Shown here in pieces: positions 43,606-53,528 of a stretch of DNA of 64,000 nt. Within the stretch, counting starts at the first letter, position 1. The number at the start of each line of letters is the position of its first letter. The DNA comes from Schizochytrium sp. TIO01 (lineage: Eukaryota > Sar > Bigyra > Thraustochytrida > Thraustochytriidae). A program made the position numbers and the translations under genes. The notes under the pieces were generated by a model. That model did not search any database and was not told the origin of the DNA. It saw only the letters and a program-made list of their open reading frames with translations. The stretch spans positions 1,321,501 through 1,385,500 of the forward strand of contig SMSO01000005.1 of assembly GCA_004764695.1 (NCBI GenBank), read 5' to 3'.

Positions 43606-44310
43606 CAACATTTTTTTCCTGTTCTTTATGTTTATTTGTCTTCTCTCCTGTTTTTCGTTTTGCATCTCTTTTGCTCTGGACTTGCTTTATTTTGCTTGAT
43701 GGGATGATCTTATTTTAAAACGTGTGAACTCAAAGTTAAATTCTCCGCTAGAGACGATTCAACTTGTGTACCTATAACAGCGACTAAATAAAGAGTAAGA
43801 CAAAGCTCGGCAACTTCTACAACAAAAGCCCTTTAAAAAAATCAAACAAAACTGGACATTTCTTCGTCGTTTTATTCTGCACTCCTGCTAACCCAAGCCC
43901 TACAAGTAAGGATGCAGAATTGGTTGATATCGGGCATCTTCAAGATACGTATAATTCCATCAGGTACTAATTAACTAGTGAATCGGTGAGACAATCTCAA
44001 TCTTCATAGTAGCAGTACTTACCGAGGTGCCCACCCAGTTGGTAGGGAGCGAAAATACAAATCAAACAATTACTCACTGGGGTGTGTACTATAGATATAA
44101 GGAGGGAATAAAGGGAAATCACTAACGGCCATATTTCTGCTTGGATGCGGCTCTTTGGCAAAAGAAGCAGGGTTTCACAGTCTTTGTGTTTACTTTGGCC
44201 GCCCCTTCGCAGAAACTTATTAGAAACTTGACGAAGCAAAACTCCTGAATGTATTCACATCTTTAGCACTCGTAAAGGACAGCAGAGTTGGATGAATGAA
44301 GTGAAGAAAA
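43606..44310. other. Intergenic region between two + strand genes
   Basis: 3' UTR of the HAD gene (AATAAAG near 43788) and the promoter of the TPR/IQ gene. No gene or notable repeat. Confidence 0.5.
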
Positions 44311-45726
44311 ATGCAACGAGTTGACGTGCAAGCATCCAAGTGCCATAACGCAACACGGTTATTTCTGATTAATGAAAAGTATAAGGCGCTGCAAAGCCGG
44401 GGCATCGATGAAGAGACCTTGGCATGCTTGCACGAGGCATGTGAAGCGAAACAGCAATTGTATGGGCCAGATCATGGCTGGGCCATGGAAACGACGCAAG
44501 ATTATTCAACTTGTGTAAATATTGTGGCAGCAAAGTTACTTCGTCGAGGAGATATCTTATATGCTCAGCGGCTTCTCAGTAAAGCTCATTCTCTATCGAT
44601 GTGTGATGGTCGAGCGAGCACGGCTACTCTGATAAATCTTGCTGTTTGTATGTACTCACGAGAGCTGCCCGAGGAGGCCATTCGATACCTCACGTTGGCA
44701 ACTGATAATAGTAAGAACCACTATTTTGCTGCTGAGAAACATCTTGACCTTGCCGCAGCACATTTCAAACGCCGAGGCCTGGAACGGTCTTTATTCCATT
44801 CACAGTCTGCAGTACATTATGCACAGGAAGCACTTACGCAACTCACCAAAAAGAGCCTTCCAATCTGCTTCTCGAAGGAAGCCCTTGTCCTACTTGCTCT
44901 CTCTTATCATAGCCTCGCAATTTCACTCGTTGCACAGGGATACAGGCGAACCTGGGCCCCTTCAACACAAGAAGAGGACGCCAAAGGTGTAACCCAGATG
45001 CTAGAAGGAGTAAAATGGCATGTTAAGGCTTACGAAGAAATCGCACTTGAACACCAGTGGGCTATTCCGAAAAGGCTGGCTGAAGGGCTTTGGCTGGCCT
45101 TTGTTGCGTCGTGCAAACGATCTTACCCGGTTCTTTCAAAGGCTATTGATATGGATTTCCTTTCGCAAAGAGCAGACCTTCGATTGATTGCACGAATTAT
45201 TCTGCAGCAAACCAGAGCAAATCAAATTCAGCGCGTGATGCGCGCTTCATTATTACGCAGAGAACACGCAGCGGCAATGCGTATTCAGCAAGGTGCACGC
45301 AAGCTTTTTGAAGCGAAACGCCTAAAGGCACTACAACAACAGCTGGAAACCATGCCATCTGTTGAGCAGGTTCCACTTCACGACGAAGAGTCCCTCTCTT
45401 GTCGTGAAGAGGATGAGCAACGTGCTTCCTTAGATATCAAATTAATATCAAAACCAAGGGCGAGCAGTCCAAAAGCTCGCAATCCAAGTACCATCAAAAC
45501 TCCTTCGCCAAGCAATCGTGGAACAAGCAGCTCAACATCTCGGAAAAAGCAGCACATTATTCATGCTACAGGTTCCGCTGTTCATGGTGCATTTCGGGAG
45601 TGGTTCGGTGGTTCCAAATCACGGCGAATTTCTGCTGGCTCAGCGCCATCGCCAGCTTCTGCTTCTCTCGCACCCTCCGGCAAGCGTAGAAAGCGACGCA
45701 CGAAGAAGATTCTCGTTGAAACTTGA
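44311..45726 (+). CDS. TPR-repeat protein with an IQ motif
   Basis: 471 residues, intronless. Residues about 20-260 are paired helices of tetratricopeptide type (AAEKHLDLAAAHFKRRGLER, then LFHSQSAVHYAQEAL), a protein-interaction scaffold. An IQ-like calmodulin-binding helix follows at about 325-345 (AMRIQQGARKLFEAKR). The last 90 residues are basic, Ser/Pro-rich and disordered, ending in KRRKRRTKK, a possible nuclear or microtubule-binding tail. TPR plus IQ proteins are common in cilia and cytoskeleton of protists, but no specific orthologue is recognised. Confidence 0.8.
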   Translation: MQRVDVQASKCHNATRLFLINEKYKALQSRGIDEETLACLHEACEAKQQLYGPDHGWAMETTQDYSTCVNIVAAKLLRRGDILYAQRLLSKAHSLSMCDGRASTATLINLAVCMYSRELPEEAIRYLTLATDNSKNHYFAAEKHLDLAAAHFKRRGLERSLFHSQSAVHYAQEALTQLTKKSLPICFSKEALVLLALSYHSLAISLVAQGYRRTWAPSTQEEDAKGVTQMLEGVKWHVKAYEEIALEHQWAIPKRLAEGLWLAFVASCKRSYPVLSKAIDMDFLSQRADLRLIARIILQQTRANQIQRVMRASLLRREHAAAMRIQQGARKLFEAKRLKALQQQLETMPSVEQVPLHDEESLSCREEDEQRASLDIKLISKPRASSPKARNPSTIKTPSPSNRGTSSSTSRKKQHIIHATGSAVHGAFREWFGGSKSRRISAGSAPSPASASLAPSGKRRKRRTKKILVET

Positions 45727-46973
45727 ATATTGACTTAATTAGCAAATGTGCAACTTTTAAGCGCGTCACTTTGTTTGAGAAGTACTCTGGCGTCTACATC
45801 TTCTGTTGCATATCTTTTAAAAACTTCTTTTCAAAATGACAACCATAATTGCGAAAATCTGTTGTGTAGACCTTTTTACAACTCATGTTGCTTATCATGA
45901 CACTTTTCGTTCTTTGTAAATAAATTTTGCAGCTGATTTCACCACACATAAGCATGATATTTGCTTTGCTACCTGTAATTAGTGTCCAATTGACACCCCC
46001 CGTCATGAATAATTGCTGCACTCTTTGCAAGTATATTTGCTTCTATTGTTTGCTCACTTCTTCTGGTCGACACAAAAGAAGCAGTCAAAAAAACATACAA
46101 TGGTCAATTGCATTCATCTTTTACATATGTTTCTTATAGTCTGCGGTTTGGAGGCTCGATCATCTTAACATTTAGGGCTTTCAAAACATAAAGCGAGGGT
46201 CTTTTCTGAGGATAAGCAAACTCACTATGTTTCAAGATCAAAAGAAACAAAATTTGCAAGAAGCCAATTTTCGTTTGTGTGGCTCGTTGCGAACCTTATG
46301 CGTACATGAGTTCGCCCAACAAGCTTTGTGCACCCCACCTGACATTTTTGACATGCTCACAGCGCTCTGCACCTCTGCCACGTGCCATCCTTCTTCCCAT
46401 TTTTCTGAAAACCATTTTCATTTTCTTCTGTTATTTCGTTTAAATTATTTTCTCGAGCCTTATGTTCAATTTAATTGCAAGAATGTCTTCCTCTATTTCT
46501 GCTGCGCTTGGGTCTTTCAGGGCCCATGAGAACGAAGAGGCGACAACGACACAGAATTTGCAAGAATATGGATGCTATACTGGTATTGTTGGGTGGTATG
46601 ATTGTGCAGTGCTACGTCTTTTTGCTATTACACGTAGGCTCTACATATGTAAAGAAAACTTGCTAAAAAGGGCTCTCTCAACGGAAAAAACTGTTTCGCT
46701 TTTTTCTTTCAACACTGTTATTATGGAGTTTAATTATCGTGATCATTGACGTCAAAAATAAATAAAATATTATTCGCCATCTAAGAAGATGAGATAATAT
46801 CACAAAATGGCACCAAAAGGCGATTGAAGAAAGCTCCGGGAAACATAGAGTTGTTCTGCCAGTCTTGTCCTCACCGGCAGACTGCGCGGAAAACCTTTTC
46901 TGTTGCTATCGCAGTGCGGACAAGAGAGCTACTTTAATAACGGTGCGAGAACTGGACTCGAGTGTAGTGTGTC
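45727..46973. other. 1.2-kb spacer
   Basis: AT-rich, with AATAAA near 45918 and 46758. Open frames at 46227-46749 are short and without recognisable domains. The right end is the promoter of the next + strand gene. Confidence 0.45.
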
Positions 46974-49826
46974 ATGGCGTCTGCAGAGGACGCCGAGCAC
47001 TCTGCGCAAAGCAGCGCTACAAGAGAAATAGAAAAAGGAAGGCTCGGCGCTACTGAAAATGGCGACTACGTGAAAAGAGCATTCACTAATTCATCATTCA
47101 TGCCACAACAGATTCCCGTGGTGACTATACATCAACAAGACTCTGTCCATGCCCACAACGTAGAGGGCAAATATGTTTTGCAACAACGACAAAAACAAGA
47201 TCAAAGGCAAGAGTCACATCATTTGCAATCCGGGTATCCAAAGATGACAGCTTTGCAGTTGAACAGGGGGTCTAGAGATGCGAATAGGCAAGACACAAGG
47301 CAAGACCCAAGCTTGGCAGAAACCTGGCCACGTAAGGATATGCCGAGCCTAAGGGTTGACACGAGATTAGCTTCTCCGTACAGACAGCACGATGACACCA
47401 CTCAAGATCTTGACAATGTAGAAACAAATTCTCAGTATTCTGAGCCCGAAACAATGACGATTCGGCTGGCTGACCTGAGCCGAGGTCTTGCCGAAGACAT
47501 GGAAGGGCTTCGTATCAATGTGGCTTCAGCGTCGCAATTCGATTGGAATGCAAAACCACGAAGCGTCAAGTCTATGCGTGATTCCTTTGGTGATGAGCCT
47601 CGTCCACTCAGTCGAAGCGGAGAACTCAATGAAGATGTTTTCCGCCATCATGATTATTATTATAAAGCCACGGGGAGAAACTATCTAGCTAGCACTTTGT
47701 CTTGGCAGCAGAAGCTCCAAAGCTCAGACAAACATCCAGATCAACTGGACGACTATGAAGTTGCTGCCGCGAATGACGAGCATGCTTTCTATGGCCTGGG
47801 AATTACCATTGGCGAGCCTTTTTCATATCACGTTAACAAAATGACAACAGCGCGGGAAAATGGAATGTGGAAAAAAGATCAAAAGAATTTAGAAAGACCA
47901 CGGCGCGAAGTAGACCCTCTTCCTGAGTCCAGCAGACTCACCAGACCCACAGTTGCTAGCGCTTCTCGAGAAGTAAGTCGTAATGAAAATGTTGAGCTTG
48001 ATCAGCTGCGCTTGATGAAACTTCAACGAGAAGTATCTGCAAAGGAAGAGCAACGCTACCGGAAACTCATGCTGAAAGAAACGGCACTATCAAGTGGACG
48101 CAAACGCATGTTGAGGAAGCATTCGTTTGGCAATGATAGAGGTACACAAGAGAATTTCCATGGGCCGCTTGATTTTGATGCAGAGAGCTGGATAAGTGCA
48201 AGTGAACCAGGGCCATCACCTCGTGGAAAAGGCGGAAACCATAAAAAACCAACAAAACACTTGATTTCTACCACTACAGAGGCCACACATACTTGGGGAA
48301 CAATGTGGGGAACAAGGGAGCAAGTGCCCGCTGCTTGGGTTGGACCCCAGCAAGACACTGAGGAATCTCCCGTTGAGAACTCTGACTGGTTCACACAGGG
48401 TTCCCATTGCGAAGGCAGTAATCCTAGTGAGGACGCCTTCCTTGTGGATCGTCCTGATCGGCGCGTACCTAAACTCAGCAAAGGTTCGCTTAAAATTCTG
48501 CAAGCTTCATCGAATGAACGCAAACCTATTGCAGAGCAATCCAAAAACTGGGCATTAAAAAACCAACAACGCCGTGCAGCCGTTGCAATGGCTGCTGATG
48601 AATGCCCTGATGAGATAAAGGTTGACACAAAGCAACGCACAGGTGGCCACAAGCGTTATGCGAAACTTCAGGAAGAGTTTGCTGCAACGAGGAGATTTGA
48701 GAATGCTGAGGCCGACAGTCTTGTGTCTCTGGTGGCTACTCTACCAGATGAGTTCCGTCAGAATGTGGTGAAAATGATTAAAACAATGCCTACTGGTTGC
48801 AGCAGCAACAAACAAGAATCTTTAACGGAGCTCAAAAACTCTCATAATAAATCCAAGGGTCATAATCTCCAAGCCTCGAAAAAGCAGCTTACCGAACAAC
48901 GTCACTGGGGTCATCGAGACGTAATTCAGGAACATGCTGATGCACATGCAAATGAAAACAAGAACTGCCAAGCTTCAACTCAGAACGGGCCATCCAGTAA
49001 AACAAAACCATCGAACGCTGGAAAGAAACCCGTATATCATCCAAGTTCCATTAATGCTCATGTAGAGAGACTTCGGGAGTTCCGCGAACAACAAGCGCAA
49101 AAAAAACAAGCGGAACAACGCCGCATGAATGCGGAAGGTTGGAAACCGGGCACAACGATTCAACAACCCTTTCACTTTTTGACAGCCACGCGTTCTTCGC
49201 GGCCTGGAACAGGAGTGTGTTCGTGCCCCGGCACAGCTAAATGCTCATCATTCTCTTCAGGGGTTCGCGCAAAAGGAGCATGTTTTAAGAAGCGTAAAGG
49301 ACCTCGAAAATCTAAAGCAAAGCAAAACACCAAGTCTCAACCTCAACGCCAGCATGAACTAGGTAGTAGCTCGCGAGAACATAACAGAAACTTTGATCAC
49401 CATGGCGTCAATGTTAGTAGCCATGGAGAAGATCAGACTTCAAACAGTGATGGCAAGTCTGATGATGATATTTCTGACTCTTTTAGTGAGATTGACCGCT
49501 CTCGGCCATATACTACTGAGTACATGTCCCATGTTTATTGCGGGCATCCACGTAGTCAACATGTTATCTCGTCTAAGGATGCAGTATATACACAGAAGAC
49601 CTCAAATTCAGTGAGCCACTACAAACCTCGCGACTGGTGCTCTTTACATAAATTTGAAGCATCAAAGAACGTTCGTGGGGACACCGAGGAGCGAAAAAGC
49701 TTGGATGATATTTGTGCTAGGCTTTCATCTGATTCTTCTACTTTATCTAATATGTATGCTACGGTAAATCAGCCAGAGTTATTTCGTTCAGTTGCTGACA
49801 TTGAACAATATCTTCAAGATGATTGA
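46974..49826 (+). CDS. Large disordered protein of unknown function
   Basis: 950 residues from ATG 46974 (context GTCATGGCG). Most of the chain is polar and low in hydrophobics: Gln-rich (QQRQKQDQRQ), Arg/Asp-rich and Ser-rich. Short ordered-looking segments are a helix LMKLQREVSAKEEQRYRKLM (about 343-362), a charged helix HVERLREFREQQAQKKQAEQ (about 697-716) followed by QQPFHFLTATRSSRPG, and a Cys cluster CSCPGTAKCSS. The helix followed by a Pro-Phe-His-Phe element recalls basic motifs of cytoskeletal or ciliary proteins, but this is only a resemblance. No family assigned. Intronless. Confidence 0.78.
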   Translation: MASAEDAEHSAQSSATREIEKGRLGATENGDYVKRAFTNSSFMPQQIPVVTIHQQDSVHAHNVEGKYVLQQRQKQDQRQESHHLQSGYPKMTALQLNRGSRDANRQDTRQDPSLAETWPRKDMPSLRVDTRLASPYRQHDDTTQDLDNVETNSQYSEPETMTIRLADLSRGLAEDMEGLRINVASASQFDWNAKPRSVKSMRDSFGDEPRPLSRSGELNEDVFRHHDYYYKATGRNYLASTLSWQQKLQSSDKHPDQLDDYEVAAANDEHAFYGLGITIGEPFSYHVNKMTTARENGMWKKDQKNLERPRREVDPLPESSRLTRPTVASASREVSRNENVELDQLRLMKLQREVSAKEEQRYRKLMLKETALSSGRKRMLRKHSFGNDRGTQENFHGPLDFDAESWISASEPGPSPRGKGGNHKKPTKHLISTTTEATHTWGTMWGTREQVPAAWVGPQQDTEESPVENSDWFTQGSHCEGSNPSEDAFLVDRPDRRVPKLSKGSLKILQASSNERKPIAEQSKNWALKNQQRRAAVAMAADECPDEIKVDTKQRTGGHKRYAKLQEEFAATRRFENAEADSLVSLVATLPDEFRQNVVKMIKTMPTGCSSNKQESLTELKNSHNKSKGHNLQASKKQLTEQRHWGHRDVIQEHADAHANENKNCQASTQNGPSSKTKPSNAGKKPVYHPSSINAHVERLREFREQQAQKKQAEQRRMNAEGWKPGTTIQQPFHFLTATRSSRPGTGVCSCPGTAKCSSFSSGVRAKGACFKKRKGPRKSKAKQNTKSQPQRQHELGSSSREHNRNFDHHGVNVSSHGEDQTSNSDGKSDDDISDSFSEIDRSRPYTTEYMSHVYCGHPRSQHVISSKDAVYTQKTSNSVSHYKPRDWCSLHKFEASKNVRGDTEERKSLDDICARLSSDSSTLSNMYATVNQPELFRSVADIEQYLQDD

Positions 49827-50167
49827 TGATTCGGAAGCTCACTTTTTCTTTCTTCTGATTCTTTTAAATTGCCTCTATAAATCCTGCTAGTTTGTATAGT
49901 GTTCGCTTTCTTTTTAAAAGAAAAGACTTTAGATTCCAAACAGTTTAAGCTCCAAGCTCCAGCTTAATCAGTTTTGATAAATTGCAGTGTAAATTAATCT
50001 GTCTTTTAGTTTGTTATTGAAAGAAAGTTCTATTTTAGAAACAAAAGGGTTGTTAATACTGATCTTCTGTTTCCTGATCAGGGTCTATAACTATATTTCC
50101 AGGCATATTGTGAAAGCTACTCAAAGCTTCCTGAATTGCATGTGAGATTGTATATGCCTTGCTGATT
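49827..50167. other. Convergent intergenic region
   Basis: AT-rich 3' flanks. Nothing else was seen. Confidence 0.5.
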
Positions 50168-52474
50168 TCAACAAGAGCGTTGTTCTTCGGTGGAGCTTGC
50201 AAGTAAGGGGGTGGAATCCATTGCTTCGCGAGAAGTGTGTTGAGGAGAAGCCATCTGAACAGTCTCTGAATCCAAATCACTCACTGAGGAAAACTGGCGG
50301 TCGAGAAGAAGCGCTGTGTTGTCCGCATGCTGAACATGGTTTGCTGTTGGAATTATATCTGCATTTTCTTCATCTTCTTTATTTTGCATTTGGGACATGG
50401 TCACAGCTACAAGATTCATGATTGGCTTTTCAATGACCATGTAGAGAACAAAGGCTGCCGTGTATGCTAACATGATGAAGGCCAGCACGTCTAAAGAAAC
50501 GTTGAAACCTTCCCATACTGGAGCATACTTGGATAAACCCATGCGAATGAGCATAAACGGGATGTGTGTTAGGTATGCAGTGTAAGTAAGCCGTGCAATT
50601 GGTGTCCAAATTTCATGTGCTAGGATTTTTTTAAGTCCTAAGAGATCGTAGCGTTCATCAGAAAATAGAATGTAAATGAAAATTGCAAGCGGGAAGGACC
50701 AGAAACAATAGCAAAAAGAAAAATAAAACGCTTGCGCCTGCTTACCCCAATTTGCAGTTCCAAAGAATCCATACCGAAATTGAGCGTACCATACTGTACA
50801 TTGATGATCGCTTTCTGGGCACTTAAAGAGATCATAAAGAACCGATACAGTGGTTGCTAACACACCTATTGCAACGGCAAGCAACATGTACACTTTAGCA
50901 TCAGCTATAGGCCATACTTTCCACTTCTTTAAAATAGTGGCTTCATGTGCTTCATGTGTGTGCTTCAGCCCTTCAGTTCGTTCGTAGTGGATAAATGCCA
51001 TAATAACTCCAACTGCGTATGGTGTAACTCGGCAGTAAGGGGTAACGTAGACTCGAATCATGTATTCAGGGTCTGTTGAACCGTTTACCTGTAGCATGAT
51101 AAGATATGTAATAGTAACTTGCATCAAAATCAAAGCTGCAGGTGGTCCATACTTGAAAAAGATTGACATATAACCTTTACGCAGCTTGAAGAAGCCATGT
51201 TGAAAGCTTCTCACTAACAGTGGAGCAATGAGAAAGAACTGAAAATCATTCGCAAGATACCACGACCAACCGAGGCAACCCGATACTGTACTAGCATCTC
51301 CCCATGGAAAGAGGTTGTTCACGTACAGCAAATTATAGATGAGTCGGTCATCACAGCCTTGACCCATCGTTCCAATGCTTGACCAGTTCGGGCCTTGTCC
51401 AACATAAGGCATGACTTTCCAGACAAGCAATATCACCATGAGATACACTGGGGTCAGTCGAAGGTAACGACCTAAGATGAGCATTCCGTAGTCTTTAAAG
51501 CGAACTGTCTGGCTTGTGAAGCGCGTAAGAATTCCCCATGATGCTAAGAGTCCTGACATAAGAAAAAAGGTATCGACCGCGTATTCTGCGCCACGAATGA
51601 TTGCGAACGTGAATGAGTTGAGAACACTTGCCACAGCTGTAGGGTTTTTGCCTGGAAACGCATACATAAGGGTCGTATGGCCCATAATAACCCAGGCCAT
51701 GGAAAGAAAGCGAATCCCATTTAAGGCATTAAAATCGCCTGGTGTACTGGAAAGAAGACGACCCACATTATAGTTGATTGAAAAATAGTTTGTGATTTCA
51801 AGCTTTGCTGCGCTCAAGCTAGGAAAGTATGCTTTTAATGCCGTACAGAGCAAAACAATACTGAGAAAAAAGAAGAAAACCACGACAGTAAAGACTCCAA
51901 TTCCATCCATTCCTGGTTTAGCATCATGGCCAATGCATGATATCGAGATAGAGTCTACCAAGACCGCGATTTCCTTGTCTATCTTGTGTTTTTCTTCCTC
52001 ACTGACATGGAGAAGTCGCAGCAGCCTGCTGATTTCTTTGCGAAGTTGCGTAGTAAAACCTTGAAAAAGAGTTGATGGATGGCAATCTTCAGATATACAC
52101 TGATCGACTTCGAACATTCCTAGTGGCAATGCTCCAGCGAGAGCAAGCTTGCGGTTTAACACGGGCAGTATCACGGGTGTTCGCGATGAAATTCGACAAA
52201 AATGGGCCTTTCGAAAAGTTAGGCAGAGGTCATAGTTACCTTCGAAGAACAAGGGGAGCGCAAGAGGAATTGCGTCCATAGGTAGGTGCCCTGAGGCTAC
52301 TGAGCATGGGAGGGTTATATCTGCTCCGTATGCATCCCACGTATCATGGCAAGATGTTGGCAGACATTCTGTGCTCACTGTTAGAGAGTCGCTAGCGTTG
52401 TATGCTACAGTACTTGTGATCAGCAGTGCGACGAATGGAATGAAAAGCATGAGCATGTTGTGGATTCTAGCCAT
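50168..52474 (-). CDS. NRF-6-type membrane acyltransferase (acyltransferase 3 family)
   Basis: I chose ATG 52474 (A at -3, G at +4); the open frame extends 15 codons upstream only with TTG. The result is 768 residues with an N-terminal signal segment (MARIHNMLMLFIPFVALLIT). A lumenal Cys-containing domain follows (about 35-200), as in the 'nose resistant to fluoxetine' proteins of animals. Then comes the acyltransferase-3 core of about ten or more helices: LNGIRFLSMAWVIMGH with the conserved His, DTFFLMSGLLASW, WYLANDFQFFLIAPLL and AYLTHIPFMLI. The family transfers acyl groups across or at membranes, often onto sugars or lipids; animal substrates are unclear. The tail is acidic with SSVSDLDSE. 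Intronless. Confidence 0.88.
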   Translation of the reverse strand: MARIHNMLMLFIPFVALLITSTVAYNASDSLTVSTECLPTSCHDTWDAYGADITLPCSVASGHLPMDAIPLALPLFFEGNYDLCLTFRKAHFCRISSRTPVILPVLNRKLALAGALPLGMFEVDQCISEDCHPSTLFQGFTTQLRKEISRLLRLLHVSEEEKHKIDKEIAVLVDSISISCIGHDAKPGMDGIGVFTVVVFFFFLSIVLLCTALKAYFPSLSAAKLEITNYFSINYNVGRLLSSTPGDFNALNGIRFLSMAWVIMGHTTLMYAFPGKNPTAVASVLNSFTFAIIRGAEYAVDTFFLMSGLLASWGILTRFTSQTVRFKDYGMLILGRYLRLTPVYLMVILLVWKVMPYVGQGPNWSSIGTMGQGCDDRLIYNLLYVNNLFPWGDASTVSGCLGWSWYLANDFQFFLIAPLLVRSFQHGFFKLRKGYMSIFFKYGPPAALILMQVTITYLIMLQVNGSTDPEYMIRVYVTPYCRVTPYAVGVIMAFIHYERTEGLKHTHEAHEATILKKWKVWPIADAKVYMLLAVAIGVLATTVSVLYDLFKCPESDHQCTVWYAQFRYGFFGTANWGKQAQAFYFSFCYCFWSFPLAIFIYILFSDERYDLLGLKKILAHEIWTPIARLTYTAYLTHIPFMLIRMGLSKYAPVWEGFNVSLDVLAFIMLAYTAAFVLYMVIEKPIMNLVAVTMSQMQNKEDEENADIIPTANHVQHADNTALLLDRQFSSVSDLDSETVQMASPQHTSREAMDSTPLLASSTEEQRSC

Positions 52475-53528
52475 TATCGTCAATCTTGCTAAATTTCTAA
52501 ATTGATTCAGTACATCCAATCAAGCTTGATCTGATTGCGATCTATTGTCAGGTAGTGGCACTATGCACCAAGGTATCTATCTATCTATCTACGCTGCTGC
52601 TTGCTGACAACTTCGGAGCGTCACAAAATGTACAAGAATTAGGGTGCACCCCAGCAGTAGGTAGCAAGTTTTCAGGCTCGCCTCACTATTCAATAGTTTA
52701 ATCAACCTTGCAACTCGAACGGGCAAAGAGTCGCCGTCCAAGATTTGTTGAACTCGCAGAAATAATCCTGTAATGGCAGGTAGAATAGGTTTTTGAGGTT
52801 TGCTTGGGTCCGTAGATCAACCGATTAGTGACCAGAAAGAAGTCTTCGGTAGAGTCCGCGTAAAAGAGGGAGTGCAAGATCAGCTTCACAGTTGTTTGCA
52901 GTTTCAGGCTCGTAGATGTTCGCTCCGGTACCTGATGAGGGCTTTAACCTAGCGCTTCCTTGCTTGAATCTAGATTGCAATCATCAGGTTGAAAGCTGCC
53001 GATTTGTACGACACAATTCTACGAAAACTTAGATCGAACCTGAGATTTTCAGAGTAAACATTTACCTCGGAAATGAAAAATAGAAAAGAAAAGAAAAGAA
53101 AAGAAAAGAAAAGAAAAGAAAAGAAAAACTTAACCACTACTAAAAATAAACTCAGGCTTACCAAGTAAAAGTGAACAAAGAAGAACTTTGAGAAGCATTG
53201 TGTCTATTAATAATTTAATGCCTGAAGGCTTAAAAGGAGAAGGAAAGGAAAAAGGGATTTTCTCTTCCGGAAATAGAAAAAATAAAATAAAATAAAAAGA
53301 GGGCTAATTGAAGTGCGCTTAGGCCCGTTAGACCACTTAGAGGAAGCCATGACGACTAGAAGAAGGCCTTGGTTTACACGATTATTGCGCACTGTGAAAA
53401 ACCAAAACCATGCAGAGCTCTCTTGCCAATATAGCTGAGGAACTGAAAGTCGTATGCAAGGCTCGAACGAAAGTTAGTATTGTGAGCGCTTTGAAGGGGT
53501 ACACTGTAGGACCATTTCATTGGGAATA
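52475..53528. other. Divergent spacer between acyltransferase and acidic-protein genes
   Basis: About 1 kb, divergent, so both promoters lie here. It holds a short TATC array (52576-52591) and an (AAAAG)n array (53083-53128). Confidence 0.45.
53083..53128. repeat. (AAAAG)n microsatellite
   Basis: About nine copies of the pentanucleotide in non-coding DNA. Confidence 0.95.
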
